From positions 1-18,596 of the forward strand of contig JAHDWA010000124.1 in assembly GCA_023382535.1 (NCBI GenBank): a DNA stretch of 18,596 nt, read 5' to 3'. The notes beneath the pieces are model-generated. The model ran no database searches and was not told the origin of the DNA. It saw nothing but the letters and a program-made list of their open reading frames with translations. The DNA is from Anaerolineae bacterium (GTDB lineage Bacteria > Chloroflexota > Anaerolineae > 4572-78 > J111). Below, piece after piece: positions 8,012 through 15,393 of this stretch (position 1 is the stretch's first letter; the number at the start of each line of letters is the position of its first letter). Made by a program: the position numbers and the translations under genes.

Positions 8012-9270
8012 CCTTCCCACTTTTGCAGGACGATGCTGGCATTTTGCCCGCCAAAGCCAAAGCCATTGACCAGGGCAACTTTCACCTCAGCCTGGCGCGG
8101 CTCGTTGGGGACATAATCCAGATCGCACTCGGGATCGGGCGTTTCCAGGTTGATGGTGGGAGGAAGACAGCCCGTGTGCATCGCCTTGACCGTCGCAATA
8201 GCCGACAACGCCCCGGCCGCGCCCAGGGTGTGGGCGGTCATGCTCTTGATCGAGCTAATCGCCACATCGTAGGCCCCTTCCCCAAAGACCATCTTGATGG
8301 CTTTGGTTTCGATAGCATCGTTCAGGGGCGTGCCGGTGCCATGCGCGCCGATGTAATCCACTTGCTGCGGTTCCAGGCCGCCGTCCTGCAGCGCGCGCCG
8401 CATGGCCCGCGCCTGGCTGCTGCCGTCATCGCGCGGCGAGGAAATATGGAAAGCGTCGCTGGTCAGGGCATAACCCTTGACCTCGGCCAGGATGCGCACC
8501 CCCCGCGCCTGGGCATGCTCTAGTGTTTCCAATACCACTACTCCCGCCCCCTCACCAACAACGGTGCCGTCGCGGTTGGCATCGAAAGGAGTGATAGCTT
8601 TTTTGGGGGTGTCGCTGCGCTTGGTCAGAGCGGTCAACCGGCCAAAAGCGCCGACGGTCAGCGGGGTGATGGCGCTCTCGGTGCCGCCGGCCAGCATCAC
8701 ATCAGCATCGCCCCACACAATCCGGCGCATCCCTTCGCCAATACCGGAGATGCCGGTGGCGCAAGCTGTCACCGAAGCATTAACCGGCCCGCGCATGTTG
8801 TGATTAATGGCGATATAACAACCGGGCATGTTGATCAGCAAAGCCGGGATAGTGGCCGGGTTAACCTTTTTAAGACCCTGCTGTTCCAGGTTCAACCGTT
8901 CTCCCTCGACCACGTCCGCACCACCAATGGCGCTGCCAATCTCAATCCCCACCCGTTCAGGATCTTCCCGGCTCATATCCAGGCCGGCATCGGCCATCGC
9001 CTCCTGGGCGGCAGCTACGGCAAAGTGCAAAAATGAGGCCATCCGCCGGGCGTCGCGCTTGTCCATATACTGGGTCGGGTCAAAATCCTTGACAAAAGCA
9101 GCCACAGTACAGGGGAAACCGGTGGTATCAAACTTGGTAATCGGCTCGACGGCGCACTCCCCTCGCATCATGGCCGCCCAGGTTGTGGCTAAATTATTGC
9201 CCAACGGGCTGACCATGCCCATGCCGGTGATGACAACTCGCCGCCGGTGACCGTTTCCATTGGTAAACAT
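8008..9270 (-). CDS. fabF: Beta-ketoacyl-[acyl-carrier-protein] synthase II
   Basis: 420 residues, the usual length for FabF. It elongates fatty acids in the cytoplasm by condensing acyl chains with malonyl-ACP. The catalytic triad is intact: nucleophile C170 in ASVTACATG, H310 in GAHGTGTPLND, and H347 in SIKSMTAHTLGAAG (Ala where many family members have Gly before this His). The N-terminal RRVVITGMGMVSPLG and C-terminal NGFGFGGQNAS signatures are also present. The start is ATG 9270; GGGAGG lies upstream but at a long spacing of about 15 nt. No ACP or other fab gene is adjacent; the next gene downstream is the M48 peptidase, and upstream, divergently, are a winged-helix regulator and a DegV/FakB-type protein. 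A role for that regulator in controlling fabF is plausible but not shown. Confidence 0.96.
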   Translation of the reverse strand: MFTNGNGHRRRVVITGMGMVSPLGNNLATTWAAMMRGECAVEPITKFDTTGFPCTVAAFVKDFDPTQYMDKRDARRMASFLHFAVAAAQEAMADAGLDMSREDPERVGIEIGSAIGGADVVEGERLNLEQQGLKKVNPATIPALLINMPGCYIAINHNMRGPVNASVTACATGISGIGEGMRRIVWGDADVMLAGGTESAITPLTVGAFGRLTALTKRSDTPKKAITPFDANRDGTVVGEGAGVVVLETLEHAQARGVRILAEVKGYALTSDAFHISSPRDDGSSQARAMRRALQDGGLEPQQVDYIGAHGTGTPLNDAIETKAIKMVFGEGAYDVAISSIKSMTAHTLGAAGALSAIATVKAMHTGCLPPTINLETPDPECDLDYVPNEPRQAEVKVALVNGFGFGGQNASIVLQKWEG

Positions 9271-9381
9271 ACTATTTTAATCTATCCTCCCTGCGAATCT
9301 CAGGAACGTTTAAGCTTCCTCGTTTATTTTGATAAAGCCACTAGGATAAAACCCCGAACCCCCGTTGTAGATACGGCTTAG

Positions 9382-9410
9382 TTGACAAGCCGGAAAGTTA
9401 CATGTAAAAT
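9382..9410 (+). promoter_or_regulatory. Strong sigma-70-type promoter of the winged-helix regulator gene
   Basis: TTGACA (9382-9387, perfect) and TAAAAT (9405-9410) are 17 nt apart, in the fabF/regulator divergent gap. A start near 9417 gives a leader of about 48 nt before ATG 9465. No equally clear promoter for fabF was found on the other strand of this gap. Confidence 0.7.
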
Positions 9411-9464
9411 TTGGGCAGTTTTTGGTTTTTTTGGCTTCTATTACCAGTACTACGGAGGTGTTTG

Positions 9465-10169
9465 ATGAAACTGACTCCTCGCCAACAAACATTTTTAGAC
9501 AAATTATTTGAACTGTATCGAGAGTTAAAGGGGCCGGTTCACTACTCTATCGTAGCCGACAAATTAGGCGTCAACAAATTTTCGGCTTATGATATGCTCA
9601 AGGTACTGGAAGAAAAAGGGGTGGCTGCTTCTGATTACGTCTTAAGCAGCGACCAGGCCGGCCCCGGGCGTTCGCAAGTTGTATTTTACCCGACAAACAA
9701 AGCGGCGCAATTTTTAACCCAACTGCGGGATGAAGTGCGGAACAGCAGTGATTGGTCACGGGTCAAGGAGCGCATCCTCCACCGCCTGGAAGAAGCTCGC
9801 CAGGCCAACCCCGCCGATGCCCTGCGTGAAGCCCTCTCAAATCTGCCCGATACCAGAATGCCGCTTAACTACTGCGCCGAGATGATTTCAGTGCTGCTGC
9901 TCAACCTGGAACGGCTGCGCAGCCACAATCTCCTCTCTGCCCTGAACAGCCTGACTGCCAAAGGCCAGGTCGGTCTGGGAGCCTTGGCCGGCCTAAGCAT
10001 GGCTTTTTCGCTGACCAATGAAGCCGAAGACAAGAGCCTGACCGACAAGCTTCTGACCCATACCCAACGTTTCCAAAATCAACTGGCCGAAATGAGTGAC
10101 GAAAGCGTCAGCAAGCTTTCCGCATTTCTAAACGATGCCATGAATGTTATTACCCCCAGCGTGCGCTGA
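9465..10169 (+). CDS. Winged-helix DNA-binding protein, probable transcriptional regulator
   Basis: 234 residues from ATG 9465, fixed by GGAGG (9454-9458) 6 nt upstream; a longer reading from TTG 9411 would start inside the promoter. The first 65 residues form a winged-helix-like region: TPRQQTFLDKLFELYRELK, then HYSIVADKLGVNKFSAYDMLKVLEEKG, which fits a helix-turn-helix with recognition helix, followed by a wing-like segment (VLSSDQAGPGRSQVVFYP). The remainder is helical with a Leu-rich core and a short GLGALAGLSMAFSL segment that may be a ligand or dimer region. No kinase or phosphoacceptor motif is seen. It is divergent from fabF and 53 nt upstream of a fatty-acid-binding DegV protein, so it could regulate lipid genes. 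Exact family not recognised. Confidence 0.75.
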   Translation: MKLTPRQQTFLDKLFELYRELKGPVHYSIVADKLGVNKFSAYDMLKVLEEKGVAASDYVLSSDQAGPGRSQVVFYPTNKAAQFLTQLRDEVRNSSDWSRVKERILHRLEEARQANPADALREALSNLPDTRMPLNYCAEMISVLLLNLERLRSHNLLSALNSLTAKGQVGLGALAGLSMAFSLTNEAEDKSLTDKLLTHTQRFQNQLAEMSDESVSKLSAFLNDAMNVITPSVR

Positions 10170-10190
10170 ACTCTGGCGTAAGGGCTGAAA

Positions 10191-10204
10191 GTTGAAATTT
10201 CAAC
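10191..10204. promoter_or_regulatory. Perfect 14-bp palindrome between the regulator and degV genes
   Basis: GTTGAAATTTCAAC reads the same on both strands. It extends imperfectly by AAA on the left and CTTT on the right, and lies 19 nt before the ATG of the first DegV gene. Size and symmetry fit an operator for a dimeric regulator, for example the gene just upstream; a small mRNA hairpin is also possible. Confidence 0.4.
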
Positions 10205-10222
10205 CTTTGACCTTGCCCGCCC

Positions 10223-11080
10223 ATGCTTAGAGTTGTTACCGACTCTACCAGTTACATTCCCCATGAGATTTTGCAGCAGCATCAAATTGTAGTGGTGCCG
10301 CTTAAGGTTCTGTTTGGCGCCGAAGTGTACGATGAAATTACGGGCCTCAGCAATGCCGACTTCTACCAGCGGCTCATGACTACGACCGACTTTCCGACCA
10401 CCTCGCAGCCTGCCAGCGGTGAGTTCAAACAAGTCTACCAACAAATTTTACAGCAGGATGCGGCCGCTCAAATTTTGGTTTTGAGCATCAGCAGCAAACT
10501 CAGCGGTACCTACAATGCGGCGCTGATGGCCGCAGAACAACTGCCTGAGGCCAAAATTACCGTTTTTGACAGCTTATCGGCGGCCATGGGCCTGGGCTTG
10601 ATGGCGATTACCGCAGCCGAGATGGCTGTCGCTGGTCACACCTTAACCCAAATTTTAGCCCGCCTGGGGCAGATGCGGCGAGATACCCGCATCGTTTTGG
10701 TGGTGGATACGCTGGAATATCTCAGGCGGGGCGGCCGTATCGGCGCAGCGACGGCTTTTTTGGGTACGCTGCTCAACACCAAACCGATTTTGGCTGTGGT
10801 GGAAGGCGTCATCCAGCCTCTGGATCGGGTGCGGACCAAAAGAAGAGCGCTGGAGCGTCTCTTCAGCGAGCTAGAGAGCCAGCTCTCCGCCCCCCGGCAG
10901 CCGGTCCAGGCCGGCATCATGCATATTGCCGCCCAGGCCGAACTGGAAAGCCTGGCCGCACTGATGACCGAGCGATTTAATATTACCCGCTTCTACACCT
11001 CCGAACTTGGCCCGGTTGTCGGCGCTCACCTCGGACCGGGCGCGCTGGGCGTCGGCATCTGCCCCGAACCCTGGCCATAG
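10223..11080 (+). CDS. DegV/FakB-family fatty-acid-binding protein (first copy)
   Basis: 285 residues, the normal DegV length. Family signatures are TDST (6-9), TTSQPASGEF (59-68), SSKLSGTY (90-97) and EYLRRGGRIG (about 164-173). Structures of the family bind one long-chain fatty acid between an N-terminal and a C-terminal domain, and the FakB members present it to the kinase FakA for phosphorylation. Here no FakA-like kinase (DAK2-type) is in the window, so the partner must be elsewhere or absent. The start is ATG 10223; no strong ribosome binding site is visible. It is probably in one operon with the regulator at 9465. A related copy follows at 11965, separated by a sigma factor. Confidence 0.93.
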   Translation: MLRVVTDSTSYIPHEILQQHQIVVVPLKVLFGAEVYDEITGLSNADFYQRLMTTTDFPTTSQPASGEFKQVYQQILQQDAAAQILVLSISSKLSGTYNAALMAAEQLPEAKITVFDSLSAAMGLGLMAITAAEMAVAGHTLTQILARLGQMRRDTRIVLVVDTLEYLRRGGRIGAATAFLGTLLNTKPILAVVEGVIQPLDRVRTKRRALERLFSELESQLSAPRQPVQAGIMHIAAQAELESLAALMTERFNITRFYTSELGPVVGAHLGPGALGVGICPEPWP

Positions 11081-11253
11081 CCTCCGGCCTAGCTCCCCTA
11101 CCAAGTTTTTGTGGTTTTTAACTTCTTCGTGTACCTTTTGGGTTAATGGAATAGCCTGAGAGGTGGGGCGCACTTTGTTGCAGTCAAAAAAAGCTCACCT
11201 GAGCGGCAGCCAGCCTCCTGGTTACATAACTTTTGGCGTTGGGCAGTGTTTAC

Positions 11254-11895
11254 ATGTTTGAAGAAATGACCGAGGCCCAACTCATCGAGCGAGCCAAAAC
11301 CGATCCTGAAGCGTTTGGCCGGCTCTATGAGTTGTACGTTGAAAAGATATATAATTACATTTACTATCGCCTGGGCAACCATCACGACGCCGAGGATTTA
11401 ACGGCCAAGGTGTTTTATCGGGCGCTTAATCATATTGCTCACTATAACAATAAGGGCGCTCCCTTTGCCGCCTGGCTTTACCGTATTGCCCACAATCTCG
11501 TGGTCAATTGGCGGCGCGATCACAGCCGCCGCCAGATAGTCAGCCTGGAGGATGTGGAGCTGACCGGCGACAAGCAGGAAAGCCCGCAGCACGCCGCCGA
11601 GCAGGCCGATGAACGAGAGTTGCTCCTGGCGGCGATGCAGCGCCTGCCGCGCGAGCGCCAGGAATTGCTGGTCATGAAGTTTGTGGAGCGCATGTCAAAC
11701 GCCGAGATCGGCCAGGTGTTGGGGCGCAGCGAAGGTGCGATTAAATCGCTCTACCATCGCACCCTGGTTTCACTCAAAGAGATCCTGGCCGAACACGAGA
11801 ATCTGGTCAATGAAGCCAAAGCCCCGGGTGAGGGAATTACTTTGCCCGGGAACTCGTTGGAATTAAAGGAGTTGGGGGAACTCAGTGAAAAATAA
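11254..11895 (+). CDS. ECF-type RNA polymerase sigma factor
   Basis: 213 residues from ATG 11254; ATG 11266 (MTEAQLIERA) is an equally possible start, and an upstream TTG (11233) is unlikely. Region 2 runs from LIERAKTDPEAFGRLYELY through DAEDLTAKVFYRAL to FAAWLYRIAHNLVVNWRRD, the core- and -10-binding part. Region 4 (ERELLLAAMQRLPRERQELLVMKF to SEGAIKSLYHRTLVSLKEIL) holds the -35-binding helix-turn-helix. A charged tail of about 35 residues follows, longer than in minimal ECF factors. It directs RNA polymerase to a special regulon, unknown here. A small single-TM protein two genes downstream could be its anti-sigma factor, with the second DegV in between. No clear self-promoter was found in the 173-nt gap upstream. 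Confidence 0.92.
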   Translation: MFEEMTEAQLIERAKTDPEAFGRLYELYVEKIYNYIYYRLGNHHDAEDLTAKVFYRALNHIAHYNNKGAPFAAWLYRIAHNLVVNWRRDHSRRQIVSLEDVELTGDKQESPQHAAEQADERELLLAAMQRLPRERQELLVMKFVERMSNAEIGQVLGRSEGAIKSLYHRTLVSLKEILAEHENLVNEAKAPGEGITLPGNSLELKELGELSEK

Positions 11896-11964
11896 GCCCT
11901 TTTGTTCCCTCAATTCCAATCGTGGCCGTTTGTATATCCTGTTAGAAAACTAGATGGCTCCGCA

Positions 11965-12819
11965 GTGATCAAAATTGTTACGGACTCTACCTGCGATCTG
12001 CCGCCGACCTGGTTGAACCGCTACCAGCTTACGGTTGTACCGGTAAATATCCAGTTTGGCTTGGAGACTTTTCATGATGGGCAAACCATTAGCCCGGAGA
12101 CTTTCTACCGGCGGATTAAGGAGGAGGGCGTATTACCCACCACTTCCCAGCCCTCGGTAGGTGAATTTAGCCAAATCTATCAACGCCTGGCCGCCGGTGG
12201 CAATGAAATCCTCTCCATTCATTTGACCAGCAAATTGAGCGGCACCTGGCAAAGCGCCGCGCTGGCCGCCCGGCAAGCGCCGGACCCGGTGCAAGTGAGC
12301 GTGGTAGACAGCTTGACCAGCTCGGTGGGGTTGGGATTAATGGTGCGCGAGGCGGCTCACCTGGCCGGGATGGGCCTGGCGGCGGCAGAGATTGCGGCCC
12401 GGCTCGAGGCGCGCCGGCCTGACATCAACGTATTTATTATGCTCAAGGATTTGCGCTACGCCCGGATGAGCGGGCGGGTTGGGCGGCTGCGCGAGCTGCT
12501 GGCTTCACTATTGAATGTCAAACCGATTGTCGGCGTTGGTGAGGGTGCTCTGATTCCGCTGGAACGCGCCCGCAGCCGGCAAAAGGGCTTTGAGCGGATG
12601 GTGGCTATGGCGGCAGAACGAGTCGGGCAGGCGCCGGTTCACGTGGGACTGACCCACGCCCTGGCCAGGAACGAGGCAGAAGAGTTATTGACTTTAGTCC
12701 GAAGCCGCCTGAATTGTCAAGAGAGTTTTATTGCCGATCTGGCCCTGTCGCTGGCGGTTCATTTTGGTCCCGGCACAGTGGGCTTTGCTACGTATCCGGC
12801 GGAACAAAGTAGCAGGTAG
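11965..12819 (+). CDS. DegV/FakB-family fatty-acid-binding protein (second copy)
   Basis: 284 residues from GTG 11965, chosen because DegV proteins begin right at the first strand (IKIVTDSTC) and there is no in-frame ATG nearby; the GTG has only a weak upstream site. Signatures: TDST (6-9), TTSQPSVGEF (59-68), TSKLSGTW (88-95) and an RYARMSGRVG segment where the first copy has EYLRRGGRIG. It differs widely from the first copy, so this is not a fresh duplication; the two may bind different fatty acids, as different FakB proteins do in firmicutes. It starts 69 nt after the sigma factor gene. Its TAG stop (12817-12819) lies in a tandem repeat. Confidence 0.92.
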   Translation: MIKIVTDSTCDLPPTWLNRYQLTVVPVNIQFGLETFHDGQTISPETFYRRIKEEGVLPTTSQPSVGEFSQIYQRLAAGGNEILSIHLTSKLSGTWQSAALAARQAPDPVQVSVVDSLTSSVGLGLMVREAAHLAGMGLAAAEIAARLEARRPDINVFIMLKDLRYARMSGRVGRLRELLASLLNVKPIVGVGEGALIPLERARSRQKGFERMVAMAAERVGQAPVHVGLTHALARNEAEELLTLVRSRLNCQESFIADLALSLAVHFGPGTVGFATYPAEQSSR

Positions 12820-12889
12820 CAGGCCGCAAGGTAGCAAGATATACTCAATTCTTGCTGCAGCCCTGCTACTCTGCGACCTTGCTACTTTG
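12805..12889. repeat. Inverted array of short 7-8 nt repeats at the end of the second degV gene
   Basis: The left part (12809-12838) reads GTAGCAG, GTAGCAG, GCCGCAAG, GTAGCAAG. The right part (12851-12889) holds the same kind of units in reverse complement, so both halves (for example CAAAGTAGCA at 12805-12814 and TGCTACTTTG at 12880-12889) can pair into a long hairpin. The stop codon of the degV gene is inside the second left unit. The hairpin could end or attenuate transcription into the small TM gene. Confidence 0.65.
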
Positions 12890-12912
12890 CCACCTGTAGA
12901 AAGAACAAACGT

Positions 12913-13263
12913 ATGAACAAAAAACAACTCAAAGAAATCCTGGCGGCGCACGCGGACCGCCTGGTCAAGGGTGAGGCTGAAAGCGATCCGTATCTTGACC
13001 TGACCGATGCGGAGGAGTTAGCCCTTTTGCTGGGGGTGGCCAAGCAAGTGAAATCTACTTTACAGCCGGTAAGCCCTGCCCGCACCTTTGAGACCGAGTT
13101 GAAGCGCCAATTGCTGACCACGGCCCATCTGCGCCGGGCCGAAGGTTATACTCCCCCCAACCCCTCCCGCGATTTGTTGATCCTGGCCGCCATTCTGGGC
13201 TTTTTTATCTCGCTTATCGGCATGCTCCTGGCCCGGCGGCTCCGCAGCCAGGCCAGTTATTAG
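12913..13263 (+). CDS. Small single-TM protein, candidate anti-sigma factor
   Basis: 116 residues from ATG 12913, with a weak ribosome binding site. The N-terminal 85 residues are charged and helical, with an ARTFETELKRQLL segment that resembles the linker found before the membrane helix in many anti-sigma-like proteins of this phylum (recollection, not a search). One membrane helix follows (about 95-110, LLILAAILGFFISLIGMLLA), then a basic end (RRLRSQ) as expected for a cytoplasm-facing tail. There is no His-Cys-Cys zinc anti-sigma motif. Position after an ECF sigma factor in the same direction supports an anti-sigma or sigma-linked sensor role; the second degV gene and a repeat array lie between. 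Convergent with pepA, 15 nt apart. Confidence 0.6.
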   Translation: MNKKQLKEILAAHADRLVKGEAESDPYLDLTDAEELALLLGVAKQVKSTLQPVSPARTFETELKRQLLTTAHLRRAEGYTPPNPSRDLLILAAILGFFISLIGMLLARRLRSQASY

Positions 13264-13278
13264 GATGGGGCAGTGTCC

Positions 13279-14805
13279 TCAACGTGCCTCAGCTACCTGG
13301 CGCAAATACTCCACCAACGTTCGCAGAGGAACCCCGCTGGCCCCCTTGGTCATGTAGCTGCGCGGAGTGTGCTCCGGCCCGCTGCCGGACTCGGCGCTGC
13401 CGGCCATGTCAATGTGCGCCCAGGGCCAATCACCCACAAAATGGGCCAGGAAGCGGGCCGCAGTAATCGCCCCGCCGCCCCGTCCCCCTGAATTTTTAAT
13501 ATCGGCCACGTTGCTCTTGATCTGGCGGTCGTAGGCCGGGTCGAGCGGCAGGGGCCACAGCGGCTCGCCGACTTTTTGTCCGGCGGCCAGCAGGGCCTCG
13601 CGCAGAGTGCCGTCATCGCAGAAGAGGGCATTGGTGCGGGCGCCCAAAGCCATCACTTTAGCCCCGGTCAGGGTGGCCACGTCAATTACTGCCGCCGGAT
13701 GCAGCGTGTCGGCGTAACAGAGGGCGTCGGCCAGAATCATGCGGCCCTCGGCATCGGTGCTGATAATCTCGATGCTGACCCCATTTTTGGCGATGAAAAC
13801 ATCCGCCGGTTTGTAAGCCGTAGCACTGATGACATTTTCAACCGTTGGCACCAGGCCGACTACCGGCAGCGGCAGGTCGAGCAAAGCCACCGCCCGCATC
13901 GCCCCGATGACCGCCCCGGCCCCGGCCATGTCCATCTTCATATCGCCCATGTGTTCCCAGGGCTTGATGGAATAGCCGCCCGTATCAAAGGCGACACCTT
14001 TGCCCACCAGGACGACCGGCTGCTGCTCCGCCGCTCCGGCCGGCCGGTGCTCCATAATCACAAATTTAGCCGGTTGGGCCGCACCCTGGGTGACGGCCAG
14101 CAGCGCACCCATACCCTCGGCCCGCATCTCGGCCTCGTCCAGCACCCGGCAGGCCAGGCCGACCTCGGCGCACATCTTCTGGGCCGCTTCGGCAATAGCG
14201 GTAGGCGTGGCGACATTGCTCGGCTGGTTGACCAGGGTGCGGGTCAGATAGACGCTCTCGGCGACGATCTGGCCGGTCCGCGCCCCGGCCTCAACGGCCT
14301 CCAGCTTGGCCGCCTCAAACTCGACCAGGGTCACGGACTCGACCCGCGTTTCATCCTCTTCTTTTTTGGCCCTGGGCGCGTCGTAGCGATACAAGGCCAG
14401 CATCGTTCCTTCGACCACCGCCTGGGCAGCCTCGGCCAAATCCAGCCCGCCGGCGCCGCCGCCATGCACCACGGTGGCTACAGAGATCGCGCCGAGTTTC
14501 TCCGCCTGCTTGATCGCTGCCCCGGCGGCTTCTCGTACCGCTTCCAGGTCCAGCTTATCGGCTTTACCCAGGCCGACGACGATGACTCGCCGGGCCGGGA
14601 TGGCTCCGCGCGGGTAGAGTACGGCCGTCTCGCCCAGCTTGCCGCGCAGATCGCCCCCGACAATCAATTCGCCGATCGCCCCGCCGAGGGCCTGATTGAC
14701 CGCGCCGGTCGCCCCGGCCGGTTCGGTCACACCCTGAAATAAATTGACAATGATGGCATCGGCGGCAATAGTCTGGATACCGCCTTGATGGACAGTTATG
14801 TTCAA
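13279..14805 (-). CDS. pepA: Leucyl aminopeptidase, M17 family
   Basis: 508 residues from TTG 14805, which follows AAGGAGG by 5 nt; upstream in-frame ATGs (14820, 14844) would place that ribosome binding site inside the coding sequence, and family members begin at this NITVHQG strand. It removes N-terminal residues from peptides in the cytoplasm using two metal ions. All metal and catalytic residues of the family are present: K269 and D274 (VGKGVAFDTGG), K281 (YSIKP), D292 (MKMDMAGA), and D351, E353, R355 (STDAEGR, where NTDAEGR is usual). The N-terminal domain is more divergent, with many Ala and Gly, as is usual. Downstream of the OsmC gene on the same strand with a 111-nt gap, so it may share a transcript. 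Confidence 0.96.
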   Translation of the reverse strand: MNITVHQGGIQTIAADAIIVNLFQGVTEPAGATGAVNQALGGAIGELIVGGDLRGKLGETAVLYPRGAIPARRVIVVGLGKADKLDLEAVREAAGAAIKQAEKLGAISVATVVHGGGAGGLDLAEAAQAVVEGTMLALYRYDAPRAKKEEDETRVESVTLVEFEAAKLEAVEAGARTGQIVAESVYLTRTLVNQPSNVATPTAIAEAAQKMCAEVGLACRVLDEAEMRAEGMGALLAVTQGAAQPAKFVIMEHRPAGAAEQQPVVLVGKGVAFDTGGYSIKPWEHMGDMKMDMAGAGAVIGAMRAVALLDLPLPVVGLVPTVENVISATAYKPADVFIAKNGVSIEIISTDAEGRMILADALCYADTLHPAAVIDVATLTGAKVMALGARTNALFCDDGTLREALLAAGQKVGEPLWPLPLDPAYDRQIKSNVADIKNSGGRGGGAITAARFLAHFVGDWPWAHIDMAGSAESGSGPEHTPRSYMTKGASGVPLRTLVEYLRQVAEAR

Positions 14806-14810
14806 GGGTA

Positions 14811-14817
14811 CCTCCTT
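14811..14817 (-). promoter_or_regulatory. Ribosome binding site that fixes a TTG start for pepA
   Basis: On the minus strand AAGGAGG is followed by TACCC and then TTG at 14805. This near-perfect anti-16S match with 5-nt spacing is much better than anything before the two upstream in-frame ATG codons. Confidence 0.75.
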
Positions 14818-14916
14818 CATATCTAACTGAAGTCCAAAGTGCATTTTGAATCCGGCCTAACATTGAGCTTACAGCCTAGACCCGCAGGGGTGAAGCGCAG
14901 CCCGCTTGAACTGCCG

Positions 14917-15327
14917 TTACTCCAAGTGTGTCTCGATCACAAAAGAAGTTTTGAGTTCTACAGGCCGCTGCAGAGTCTGGCTGACGATACAATATTTTTC
15001 CGCGGATAAGGCAATCGCCCGCTCGACAGCAGTAGCGTCAAGATTTTCGCCAGCCACGATATATTTGATCTCGATCATGTGGTAGGGTTTGGGATATTCG
15101 TCGGGCTGGTGAGCGGTGATCTGCACCTGGACATCTTTTACGGCCTGGCGCTTTTTTTGGAGAATGCTGACCACATCCATGCCGGTGCAGCCGGCCAGTC
15201 CCAGCAGCAGCATTTGCGTCGGCGAGATATTTTCGCCGCCCATTGGAATTTGGTGGCCCTTGTAACTGGTCCCCATAAAGTTCAATTGCTCGCCCGTCCA
15301 GCGGGCGGAGGCGTTGACAGTGCCCAT
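14917..15327 (-). CDS. OsmC/Ohr-family protein
   Basis: 136 residues, the normal length for small OsmC-type (YhfA-like) proteins. The two conserved cysteines are present: C47 in LAGCTGMDVVSIL and C113 in EKYCIVSQTL; in OsmC and Ohr such cysteines reduce hydroperoxides. The SPTQMLLLGLAGCTG helix and the MGGEN loop before it are typical. The family includes OsmC, Ohr and less-defined members, and the sequence here is closest in feel to the YhfA-like group, so peroxide substrate is not certain. The ATG at 15327 follows AGGAG with a 6-nt spacer. An extended -10 promoter overlaps the end of the aminotransferase gene upstream. Confidence 0.92.
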   Translation of the reverse strand: MGTVNASARWTGEQLNFMGTSYKGHQIPMGGENISPTQMLLLGLAGCTGMDVVSILQKKRQAVKDVQVQITAHQPDEYPKPYHMIEIKYIVAGENLDATAVERAIALSAEKYCIVSQTLQRPVELKTSFVIETHLE

Positions 15328-15368
15328 AAATTTCTCCTGTAAACTTTAACGATAGGTTGAATAGCCTG

Positions 15369-15377
15369 ATTATAACA
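15369..15377 (-). promoter_or_regulatory. Extended -10 promoter element before the OsmC gene
   Basis: On the minus strand the sequence is TGTTATAAT, a perfect TATAAT with the TG of an extended -10. The -35 position (near 15392-15397, CTAAAA) is weak. A start near 15362 leaves a leader of about 35 nt. It suggests that OsmC can be transcribed apart from the aminotransferase gene. Confidence 0.55.
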
Positions 15378-15393
15378 AAAAACGTGAAACATT

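Noticed and set aside
9302..9320. AGGAA-N9-TTCCT as operator in the fabF gap
   Set aside because: Arms of only five bases; expected by chance and not near the promoter of either gene.
11081..11253. Promoter of the sigma factor gene
   Set aside because: No -35/-10 pair or ECF-type AAC motif stood out; a 12-nt GCTCACCTGAGC stem is seen but has no link to a start.
11902..11964. N-terminal extension of the second degV from a TTG at 11902
   Set aside because: DegV proteins begin at the IKIVTDST strand; the extra 21 residues (FPQFQSWPFVYPVRK and so on) are unlike the family and GTG 11965 fits better.
13576..14742. Long open frame of 388 codons opposite pepA
   Set aside because: Antisense shadow of pepA, whose metal and catalytic residues are all in place; the opposite frame shows no domain pattern.
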